NCBI GenBank assembly: GCA_045632265.1
Contig: JAZQWG010000036.1
Span: forward strand, 40,989-104,988
DNA length: 64,000 nt
Direction of reading: 5' to 3'
Source: Scatosoma sp045632265
GTDB taxonomy: Bacteria; Bacillota; Clostridia; Christensenellales; Borkfalkiaceae
The translations under genes were made by a program, and so were the position numbers. Shown here in pieces: positions 23,935 to 33,200 of this stretch. The notes below the pieces were generated by a model. That model saw only the letters and a program-made list of their open reading frames with translations. It was not told the DNA's origin and made no database searches. How positions within the stretch are numbered: the stretch's first letter is position 1; each line of letters begins with the position of its first letter.

Positions 23935-25775
23935 GTTTTATGTATCCTTTGGGCTTACTCGCCCTTATCGGTATTCCCGCCATTATCCTTATCTACATTT
24001 TGCGTAATAAGTACAACGAACAAACGGTCACGTCCACGTACATTTGGAAATTGAGTGATAAGTTCTTGAAACGCCGCAACCCTTTAAGCGGTTTGACGGG
24101 CATTATCAGCTTGATTTTGCAAATTCTTACGGTGGCGGCTATTTCCCTTGCGATTGCTCGTCCCGTATTCGTGTTGCCCGATGCTGCGTACGATTATTAT
24201 TTCGTATTAGATGCGTCCAGCAGTATGCAAATGGAAAGCGACAAGGAAACCCGCTTTGACGTAGCAAAAGACGAAATTAAAAACGTTATTAAACGCTCGA
24301 AAAACGGCAGTTCGTACACGCTTATCACCGTTTCGCACGAAGCGATTGTAGAATTTGAAAACGTCAAGAAAAAGGACAACGCGCTTGAACTTTTGAAAGA
24401 AGTGGATGCAAGAGATACTTCGACGACTACGTCCGACGTAGTGAAAGAGGCGCAACGTATTTTCGATGAAAACTCTTCGGCGTTCATTTACGTTGTTACG
24501 GATAAAACGTACGGCGCATACGAAAACGTAGAATTGATTCAAGTGGCAGGCGAAGGTCAAACGAACTACGCCGTGCAAAACGTGACGTATTCGCACGCAA
24601 GCAGCAAATTGAAGGCGGCGGCAAATATCTATTCGTACGTGGGCAACGGCAACGTAGACGTTGCGTTGGTTGTCGATGGCAAACAAGTGGCGCAAAAATC
24701 GGTTGCGGTAAAACAAGGCACGCCTGCGCTTGTAGAATTTTCGCACACCGTCACGGGCTTTAATTCCTTTGAAATTAAGATTCTCAACGACGACTCGTAC
24801 GAGCTTGACAATAAGGTTATCACCTACAACATGGAAAGCGACAAGACGTACAGCACGTTGATTGTCAGCGAATCGGGCTTCTTCTTGGAAGCGGTTATCG
24901 ACGCCGTGCTCGACTCGGAAGTGGTGGTAGTCACGCCCAAGGAATACGAAGAGAACACCACGCAATACGGCTTGTACGTATTCGATTGCTACGAACCGGC
25001 AGTATTGCCCGATGCAGCGGTATGGCTTATCAACGCCGATTCGAGTATTGAAGACGCAGGCTTTGGCGTGCGTGGTAAAATCGAGCTTGGCGGCGCAACG
25101 GAAATTGAAAAATCTTCTTCTACGGCAACGGACGTAAGAAAGTTGCTTGAAGGGGTGGACGGCAACGGTATCCACATCGCAAAATACGTCAAGTATAGCG
25201 GTATGTATTTGCAATTCCGTACGCTGTTTAGTTGCAATTCTAACCCCGTAATCTTTGCGGGTATGAACGGTTGGGGCAATAGACAAGTCGTTATCGGGTT
25301 TGATTTGCACGAATCGGATTTCGCTTTGTCCACCGATTTCGTAATTCTTGTGAAAAACCTTTTGGCATATTCCTTCCCCAACGCACTCGATAAAACGAAC
25401 TACGTAGTAGGGGAAGAAGCGCTCGTCAATATTCTCGCTAATGCGGAACACGCAAAAGCGGTTGCGCCTTCGGGCGAAGAAATCTTTATCGACACGGAAA
25501 CGGCTACGGCAACGATTGCGTTGACGGAAGTTGGCACGTACGTTGTCAAGATGACGATTGCGGGCGTGGAAAATAAATATAATCTTTACGTAGCGGCTCA
25601 TGAGAAGGAAAGCTCGCCACACGTGGAAGAATCCGCGTTTGTGGTTGCTGGCGAAAAGGGCAACGAAACGATAGACGGGGAATTTGATACGACGGTGACG
25701 TTGTTGATTATTCTCGCCGTGTTGTTTGTAGCGGATTGGGGGGTATATTGTTATGAAAAATATCAGCTTCGATAA
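23931..25775 (+). CDS. BatA-like membrane protein with vWA and amidotransferase-like domains
   Basis: 614 residues. Two N-terminal helices (about 6-26 and 57-80) flank a short RNKYNEQTVTSTYIWKL loop, the BatA N-terminal layout. A vWA domain starts near residue 86 with an intact metal site (VLDASSSMQ). Residues about 300-480 resemble the class I glutamine amidotransferase-like fold often fused in such proteins (LIVSESGFFLEAVIDAVL, LYVFDCYEPAVLPDAAVWLI), with no catalytic Cys. A C-terminal helix (about 588-608) anchors the end. It overlaps the next gene by 23 bases. Confidence 0.85.
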   Translation: MSFMYPLGLLALIGIPAIILIYILRNKYNEQTVTSTYIWKLSDKFLKRRNPLSGLTGIISLILQILTVAAISLAIARPVFVLPDAAYDYYFVLDASSSMQMESDKETRFDVAKDEIKNVIKRSKNGSSYTLITVSHEAIVEFENVKKKDNALELLKEVDARDTSTTTSDVVKEAQRIFDENSSAFIYVVTDKTYGAYENVELIQVAGEGQTNYAVQNVTYSHASSKLKAAANIYSYVGNGNVDVALVVDGKQVAQKSVAVKQGTPALVEFSHTVTGFNSFEIKILNDDSYELDNKVITYNMESDKTYSTLIVSESGFFLEAVIDAVLDSEVVVVTPKEYEENTTQYGLYVFDCYEPAVLPDAAVWLINADSSIEDAGFGVRGKIELGGATEIEKSSSTATDVRKLLEGVDGNGIHIAKYVKYSGMYLQFRTLFSCNSNPVIFAGMNGWGNRQVVIGFDLHESDFALSTDFVILVKNLLAYSFPNALDKTNYVVGEEALVNILANAEHAKAVAPSGEEIFIDTETATATIALTEVGTYVVKMTIAGVENKYNLYVAAHEKESSPHVEESAFVVAGEKGNETIDGEFDTTVTLLIILAVLFVADWGVYCYEKYQLR

Positions 25776-28434
25776 TCCCTATTTGCTCTTTATTGCAATT
25801 CCCTTTGCGCTCGTAGTAATTCTTCCCTTCTTCATCGTAGGGAATAAGGACAACAGAAGTTTGTCGTGGAAACTTTCCATCGTCTTGCACATGGTTATGG
25901 TGACGTTGGTCACGCTTGCCGTGGCGGGCTTGAGATGGACGACGGTGCTTACGAAAACGACGGTGTACGTTGTTGCGGACGTGTCCTATTCGACGACGAG
26001 AGACACCGAACAAATCGACGCGTACATTGCGGAAATCGAACAAAACTTGCCTGAAAATTCCAAACTCGGCGTAGTATGCTTTGCGAAAAACGTCGTTTTG
26101 CTTACGCCTGCTGGTAGAGAAATCAAGAGCGTAAACGAAGCGAACGTGGACGATAGCGCAACGGATATTGCAGGCGCACTCAATTATACGGAAGGTCTTT
26201 TCAAGGAAGATTCGATTAAGAGAATTATCTTGATTACGGACGGCAACGACACGGTAAGCGACAACGTTTCGTCCATTGCTTCCACCGTATTGAGATTGAA
26301 GCAAAACGACATTAAAGTCGATACGATTTTCATGAACACCGCACCCCAAGAAGGGGAAACGGAAGTGCAACTTTCCCAAGTTGAATTTTCCAAATCCACC
26401 TATATCGGGCACACCAACCGCGCGAAATTTACGATCAACGCATCGCAAGCAACCAACGTAGTGCTTGAATTGTACGGTCGTGAACAAGTGGAAGAAGGCA
26501 CGAGAGAAAACGAATACGAAAAGATTGACTACACCGTATTGTTTGCGGAAGAAGGGGAAAACCACGTCACCATGATGTTGCCTGCTTCCAACTCGGGCAC
26601 GTACGAATACACGGCGAAAGTCGTTGCGGACGGGGATATGTCCACGTACAACAACGCCCGTTCGTTCACGCAAGAAGTGGTGGGCAAGACGAACATTTTG
26701 CTTGTCACGGGTTCGGCAAACGATAGGAGCGTGCTGGAAGTTATCTACGGCGGCGAAGCGGAAATCGACACCTACTTGGTAAGCGGCGCAAACACCGACG
26801 TTCCTTTCACTTTGGAACAACTTATTGAGTACGACGAAATCGTCGTTTCCAACGTAGATATCCGTGATTTGAAAAACGTCAACGCGTTTATCGATTCGCT
26901 CGACATCGTTGTTTCGCAATACGGCAAAAGCTTGATTACGTTTGGCGACTTGCGTATCCAAACGGACGCAGAAGACATGGTGTTTAAGAAGTTCAAAGAA
27001 CTTTTGCCCGTAAGCTATGGCAACAATAAGCGTGAAGGGCGCTTGTACACGATTGTGCTTGACGTTTCGGATAGTATGTTCATGGCAAGCAAGTTCACGA
27101 CGGCAAAAGAATCGGCGATTAAACTTCTTTCCATTTTGGGCGACGACGACTACGTTTGCCTCGTCACCTTCTCGGGTGAAATCAAAATGCAAACCCCTAA
27201 AAAGGCGGGTGCTTGTCGACAAGATTTGATTTCGTATATCGATTCGCTTACGACGGGGCACGGCACCGATTTGGGGCTTGGCTTGGAAGAAGCGTTGAAG
27301 ACTGTGCAAGCATTGCGCATGGAAGAAAATCAAATCATGATTATTTCCGACGGCTTCAGCTTCGACAGCGAACGCGCGGCTGTGACGGTTGCAAGAGATT
27401 TGTATAACTCGGGCGCAGTCATTTCCGCTATCAACACCTATTTCGCAGTAGAAGGCACGGGCGGCGCATCAACGCTTAAAAGCGTTGTAAACGCAGGCAA
27501 GGGCGGCAACTATTACGAAATTATCCGTCCCGAAGACGTTGAAAAAGTAGTCTTTGGTACGATTGCGGACGACATCGGCGACGTAATCATTTATGCCGAT
27601 TCCAACGTAAACGTAGTCCGCTACAACGATCCTATCGTACAAGGTATCAGCTCGCTTCCCAACGTATCTGCCTACATCATTTCGGTAGAAACGTACGATG
27701 CAGTCGTGCCTTTGACGATAAGCTATCTCAAACCGGGCGGCTACACGGAAACGGTGCCTTTGTATGCGTATAGAGCGCACGGCAACGGTAGGGTATCGAG
27801 TTTCACAAGCGACTTCATGGGCGGTTGGACGAGAAACTGGCTGGAATCGGATAAATCCACGTTTATCCACAACATGCTCAACAGCAACACGCCAAAGGAA
27901 AGAAACGACGTTCCGTTCACGATAAACGACATTACGCCGACGGATAGGGAAGCGTATATCGAAATCACGCCTACCATTCTTGATCCCGATGCAACGACGA
28001 CGCTCAAAATCACTTCGCCCAACGGCAGAACGATTACGAGAGATTTGGCGTTTGACTCCACGAAATATAGCTACACGTTAGAACTCACGGGCACGGGCAC
28101 GTACACGATTGAGATTACTTATAAGTACGAAGACAAAACGTACGTGAAAGTGGAAACGTTTGATATTCCTTATCTTTCGGAATACAACGCGTTTGTAAGT
28201 TGCGATACGTCGGTCGTGTATAAGTTCATGCGTGGCGAAGGTGGCATTTACGAAGGCAAGATTCCCGATCTTAAAAACGATAAATCGGAAATCAGCACCT
28301 ATCAAGAAAGCTATAAAATTCCGCTTTTGATTGCGGCAATTTGCGTATTCGTAGCGGATATCTTGGTTAGAAAACTCACTTTCAAAAAGAAAGGCACGAA
28401 AAAAGTAAAGGAGAAAGGCAATGAAAATTCTTAA
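25753..28434 (+). CDS. Large membrane protein with two vWA domains (BatB/BatA-like)
   Basis: 893 residues. N-terminal helices at about 9-28 and 40-60. First vWA from about residue 75 (VVADVSYST; later ILITDGND). Then a linker and an amidotransferase-like region (about 310-425, ILLVTGSANDRSVLEVIYGG). Second vWA from about 432 (IVLDVSDSMFMASKF; later MIISDGFSFD). Then PLYAYRAHGNGRVSSFTSDF, a motif common in these vWA/amidotransferase proteins, Ig-like beta segments and a C-terminal helix (about 855-875) with a Lys-rich tail. Both vWA metal sites keep DxSxS. Two vWA units in one chain is unusual. Confidence 0.85.
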   Translation: MKNISFDNPYLLFIAIPFALVVILPFFIVGNKDNRSLSWKLSIVLHMVMVTLVTLAVAGLRWTTVLTKTTVYVVADVSYSTTRDTEQIDAYIAEIEQNLPENSKLGVVCFAKNVVLLTPAGREIKSVNEANVDDSATDIAGALNYTEGLFKEDSIKRIILITDGNDTVSDNVSSIASTVLRLKQNDIKVDTIFMNTAPQEGETEVQLSQVEFSKSTYIGHTNRAKFTINASQATNVVLELYGREQVEEGTRENEYEKIDYTVLFAEEGENHVTMMLPASNSGTYEYTAKVVADGDMSTYNNARSFTQEVVGKTNILLVTGSANDRSVLEVIYGGEAEIDTYLVSGANTDVPFTLEQLIEYDEIVVSNVDIRDLKNVNAFIDSLDIVVSQYGKSLITFGDLRIQTDAEDMVFKKFKELLPVSYGNNKREGRLYTIVLDVSDSMFMASKFTTAKESAIKLLSILGDDDYVCLVTFSGEIKMQTPKKAGACRQDLISYIDSLTTGHGTDLGLGLEEALKTVQALRMEENQIMIISDGFSFDSERAAVTVARDLYNSGAVISAINTYFAVEGTGGASTLKSVVNAGKGGNYYEIIRPEDVEKVVFGTIADDIGDVIIYADSNVNVVRYNDPIVQGISSLPNVSAYIISVETYDAVVPLTISYLKPGGYTETVPLYAYRAHGNGRVSSFTSDFMGGWTRNWLESDKSTFIHNMLNSNTPKERNDVPFTINDITPTDREAYIEITPTILDPDATTTLKITSPNGRTITRDLAFDSTKYSYTLELTGTGTYTIEITYKYEDKTYVKVETFDIPYLSEYNAFVSCDTSVVYKFMRGEGGIYEGKIPDLKNDKSEISTYQESYKIPLLIAAICVFVADILVRKLTFKKKGTKKVKEKGNENS

Positions 28435-30001
28435 GAAAATTTGTTCTTTGGCATTGATTGTATTCATGCTTTTCTCTATCGTTGGTTGCAACGGCGAAAT
28501 TTTCAATGGCAACGGCGGCAATCGTGGCCCCACTGGTGGCCAAAACGGCCCCGTGCAACCTGAAATGGACGACGACCCTACTAACGACTTCACCGTCACT
28601 TTACGTGCGGACGGCAAACCGTATCAACCCCGTATGCAAATGTGGGCGAGATGGAGCGACGTAGAAGGATTCGGCGTATTCCAAGCGCCTATCGACGAAA
28701 ACGGCGTTGCGAGAATCGACGGTTTGAACGGCGACTACCGCGTGACGCTTTCCGCAGTTCCCAACGAACTTACCTACGATCCCAACACGCATATCGCCAC
28801 GAACGATGCGAGAAATATCGTTTTGGATTTGTACACGCTCAACCGTTTAAGCGGTACGGGTACGGGGATATACGATTGTATCCAGTTTAGCGCACTCGGC
28901 GTATATAGCGCCGTAATCGAACAACCGGGCGATGCAATTTATTTTCAATACGCACCCGAAAGAAGCGGTACGTACTCGATTGAAAGCTGGGCGGACACGA
29001 CGGCGGATAACATCAACCCATATATCGAAGTGTACGGGGGGAGCTCGCAGTATAAATACTATATCCGCACGATAAACGATGGCGGCACAATGGGCAGTTA
29101 CACGATTAACTTCGTGCACGACGATATCAAAATCGCCGCTGAAAACATCAGTTCGGGCGGGCAAGCGGTTTATACGTTTGCTATTAAGGCGGACTCGAAA
29201 AACAATAAATACCCGATAACCTTGACGTTTGCGGTAAAACGTGACGGCGATTTCGAGTTGACGGGCACAAGCGGTACAGGCACGTCGGTTAAGCCGCAAT
29301 TCGATTTTTCGACGTATAACGTAGCCGACCACCAAAACGAAGGTAAGACGTTGAAATATCCCGAATATGCGTATAGTTCAACCGTGCACGTATTCGACGA
29401 TGATATGGTAAAACTTTGGCCTATCAATAAAAACGGCGACGGATTCTATCACATTTACGATAAGACGAAATATGCTGCAACGGACGGCTACGGCCCGATT
29501 TTGTACGCAAATATCACGACGGCATGCCGCTTTATCGACAAATCGTTTGCGACGATTGAATACGGCATCGACGCCATGACGGGTGAATTAGCCATTATCA
29601 ACAACGCATTGAGGGTAAACGGTAAAAACTATAAACACCTTATTGAAGGTCAAGCGCAACTCACGAGCATCAACTACTATTGCACGAAGAAATGCACGTG
29701 CCACGCGAACGACCCTAATACCTTCAATAGAGTATGCGTGACGGGCTGCGGAACGTGTACAAGCGAATGTAGAACTTGCCCTGCAGAATTGATAGGTCAC
29801 CGTGGATATGCGACGTATGCAAATAGGGACGGCATGGTAGCCGTAACGGAAGAATTGCAAGAATTCCTTGCAGGTTATTGCAAGAAAGAAATGTTCTTCT
29901 ACGACGGCAGCGGCGAACTTGAAAAGAACGGAAAAGACGGCGTAAAATACCAATCGGTAGGCGAATCGGGCTGGCTTTTTGCGTGTGCATATTACGTATA
30001 A
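28421..30001 (+). CDS. Lipoprotein ending the MoxR/vWA operon, Cys-rich near the C-terminus
   Basis: 526 residues. Signal peptide with lipobox SIVGC, lipidated Cys at 23, then a Gly/Asn-rich linker (about 25-45). The body is predicted beta-rich, with GTYSIESWADTT and YTFAIKADSKN resembling pre-peptidase C-terminal modules. Near residue 410-446 eight cysteines cluster (YYCTKKCTCHAND, then VCVTGCGTCTSECRTCP), a spacing that could hold metal. No enzyme motif was recognised. AAGGAGAAAGG lies inside the end of the previous gene, with which it overlaps by 14 bases, so it belongs to the operon. Confidence 0.82.
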   Translation: MKILKKICSLALIVFMLFSIVGCNGEIFNGNGGNRGPTGGQNGPVQPEMDDDPTNDFTVTLRADGKPYQPRMQMWARWSDVEGFGVFQAPIDENGVARIDGLNGDYRVTLSAVPNELTYDPNTHIATNDARNIVLDLYTLNRLSGTGTGIYDCIQFSALGVYSAVIEQPGDAIYFQYAPERSGTYSIESWADTTADNINPYIEVYGGSSQYKYYIRTINDGGTMGSYTINFVHDDIKIAAENISSGGQAVYTFAIKADSKNNKYPITLTFAVKRDGDFELTGTSGTGTSVKPQFDFSTYNVADHQNEGKTLKYPEYAYSSTVHVFDDDMVKLWPINKNGDGFYHIYDKTKYAATDGYGPILYANITTACRFIDKSFATIEYGIDAMTGELAIINNALRVNGKNYKHLIEGQAQLTSINYYCTKKCTCHANDPNTFNRVCVTGCGTCTSECRTCPAELIGHRGYATYANRDGMVAVTEELQEFLAGYCKKEMFFYDGSGELEKNGKDGVKYQSVGESGWLFACAYYV

Positions 30002-30083
30002 AAACAAAATAGTGAAACTGTGTAAAATACAGTGAAAAAAAGCATAAAAATACACAAAAAATCAAAAAAGTGAAAAGAAATAA

Positions 30084-30112
30084 TTGCTTTTTTCAAAATA
30101 GTGTTGTATAAT
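30084..30112 (+). promoter_or_regulatory. Promoter of the 1919-aa surface lipoprotein
   Basis: TTGCTT (30084-30089), 17-base spacer, TATAAT (30107-30112). The expected transcript start is near 30119. Confidence 0.7.
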
Positions 30113-30137
30113 GATGTTATAAAATCGATATTTTTAT

Positions 30138-30177
30138 CCAAAAACGGGCAAATGCGGGCATTTGACCTGGTTTTTGG
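30138..30177 (+). promoter_or_regulatory. Nested hairpin in the leader of the surface lipoprotein
   Basis: CCAAAAAC (30138-30145) pairs with GTTTTTGG (30170-30177); inside, CAAATGC (30149-30155) pairs with GCATTTG (30158-30164). It lies about 20 nt after the predicted transcript start and 75 nt before the start codon. It may stabilise the mRNA or act as a switch. Confidence 0.5.
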
Positions 30178-30251
30178 CATTTCTAAAAGTCTGTTTTTGG
30201 GTAAATTTATAGAATATAAAAAGGAAAAATTATTATAGGGAGGCTCTTAAA

Positions 30252-33200
30252 ATGAAAAAAAGAGTGAAATCTATTCTCTTGCTTACTGCGGCTACGCTCA
30301 GCGTGGGTGCGTTTGCAGCAGCATGTGGAGAAGTAGAAGAACCGCACGTTCACACGTACAGTGAAGACTGGACTTCGGACGCGAATGGTCACCGTCATCT
30401 TGCAACTTGCGACGATGCAGAAGACGAAGCTATCCAACCCCACGTTGACAAAAACAACGATGGCGCTTGCGATATTTGCGAATATACCAACCATACGCAT
30501 ACGTACAGCGAAGACTGGACTGTGGACTGCACCAACCACTGGCACGCAGCGGATTGTGGACACATTGTAGCAGGCACAGACGTAGCAGCGCACGAAGACA
30601 GCAATGCTGACGGCGAATGTGACGTATGCCATTACGTAATCGAAGACATCCACGAACATTACTTCGATACGGCATGGGAAAGTGACGAACAATACCACTG
30701 GCACGCAGCAGTATGCGAACACAAAGAAGAAGTTAGTGACAAAGCAGCGCACAACATCAACGCAGCGGGCGATTGTACGGTTTGTGGCGACCACCTTGTA
30801 GACGTTGACGAAACGAGCATCGGCGACATGCTTGCGGCAGCACAAGCAAACGACTACAAAGTAAGCTTCGGTGACGTTGTCGAAACTGTTGAAGTTTGGG
30901 GCGGCACGGGCAAAGGCGTAAAAGAAAACGGTTCCACGGACAAAGTTCACTTTGCACTCGGTCAAGACCAATCCTATACGCAAAGAATTCACTATGATAA
31001 AGACGGCGTTTTGGTCGACCAAAAAGAACAATGGTTCGAACGCATCAGCGAAGAAGAAGTATTCGGCGTTGAAATGGCGCACAATACGTACGAACTCGCA
31101 CCTATCGACGGTTCGGCAAAACACCTTAACGGTTATAACTATATCCCCGGCAGCGTAATCCCTGGTGATGACGTTGATACGAGCACGCTTGCAAACATGT
31201 TGTCCGCGCTCTATAAGCAAATGACGGACGGCGTACACGTAAGCAATGCAACGCAAGGCTTCAACGCGGAAACGGGTAAATACGCGTTTGCATACACGTA
31301 TTATTCTGTAAACGCGACGAAAGTAAGCGCGGCAGGTGATAACCCTGGCGAAATCTTGGTTGCAGTAGAACTCTACAACGTAATCGTAGAATTCACCATG
31401 AACGCTGATATGATTATCGATAGCGCAGAATTCTCCGTAGAAGTATATCGTGACTACGAACAAGATAGCGACCTTTCGTACACGTACAACGAAGAAACGG
31501 GCGACGTTGAAAACTTGCAATTGAAAGCAACGGCTAACCCCACGTTCTATATGTACACGGTTGCACAAAGCGCAGGCGCAAGAGATTTCAAAACGCCTTA
31601 TCCTAGAGAATCCTTGCTTCCTACGAGCTTTAACTTCTACTACGTGACGAACCACGAATTCCCCGAAGCGTATGAATGGGTAATTCACGAAGAAGAACTC
31701 GTTGGCGATAAGCTTGTGATTGACGAAGGTACGTATGCTTACTTCCATCTTGGCGACGTATTGCCTATCACGGCAAGCTCGCACTTCCTTAGAACGGACG
31801 ACTTCACGTTCACGTTCGTAAATAAAAATGCAAACTCTTCTGGTAGAGCTTGGTATATGGACAAAGGCTCTGTTGACGAATCGATCAACGGTTATAGTGC
31901 GTATATCAACTGCTTGAAGTTGAAGTTGCGTGACCCTGGCGAATACGTTGTGACGCTTTCGTTCGGTGCAGGCGTTGAAAAGACGTTTGACTTGACGATT
32001 AACGACGTAGAAGGCGTTGAAAACGGCGAAGACGTAAGCGAATACGATTACGAAAGCGTAATCACGGTGGATAGCGGTTCCGTATGGTTCTCCAGAACGG
32101 AAGTAGCAGAAGCAAGCGCTTCGAGAAAGCTCACGATTACGGCAAACGGCAAATATAAGATTTCTAGCGACACGTTGTTTATCACGTCCGTTGTAGGCGC
32201 AGACAACAACGCAATTCCTTCCGCTAACGGCGTATATGAATTAGTAGCAGGCGATTATCAAATCTCGTTCGGCAACTTCGGCACGACGGGTGTTCATCCC
32301 AACGTAGAATACACCGTAAGCGTTGAAGAATACGTAGACCAAGGTGGCGAATCGCAAGATATTTCCGGTACGTATAGCGCAGGTTCTGGTACGCTCGTTA
32401 TCGATAGCGCAGCTGGTACGATTGTATATACGTGGGGCAACAACACGGCAACGTACACCTATACCATTGAAGATAACAAAGTGACGCTTTACTTGAACGG
32501 CAACTCGATGGCAGGTATGGCTCAATACCTTAGCTTGAAGTTGGATGCAAGCGGTAATCCTACGACGTGGCTTTACAACGGCTATACCTACAACCTTACG
32601 AAAGTAGGTGGCGGTAATGGTGGTGGTCAAGAACCTGAACCTGAAGAACCTACGGAAGTTACCGACATTGAAATTGAAGCTGGCGACAACAACCTTGTTA
32701 TCGCAAATAATACGTACATCGCAACCTACTTGTTCGGTTTCAGCGGCGATTACACGCTTACGTGGACCGCAACCGACTTGGTTGTTGAAATCAACGGCAC
32801 GAAATACAACAATGGCGACATCTTCACCTCTCAATCCCCGATGACGTCGCACTCGATTGTAATTTACGGCAAAGACTATGCGGCAGTTTCCGCATTCACC
32901 CTTTCCTTCACGGCTGTAGAAGATCCTTCTCAACCCGAAGGTGATGGTTCTGAAACCAACCCTTACGTTATCGACGAATTGCCCGTAGATCTTACGGTTG
33001 AATATGCAGGCGGCGGTTCGTACAACATGGTATGGTATGCGTTCACCTTGACGGAAGACGCAACGCTCACCATCACGTTTGTTGACGCTGACAACTGGTT
33101 CTTTATAAACCAAGGCATGAACCAAGTATTTGAAGGTGGCGAAAAAGTTGCTTACTCTACGGCTTTGACGGCTGGCGATTACAAAATCGGTATTTGCACG

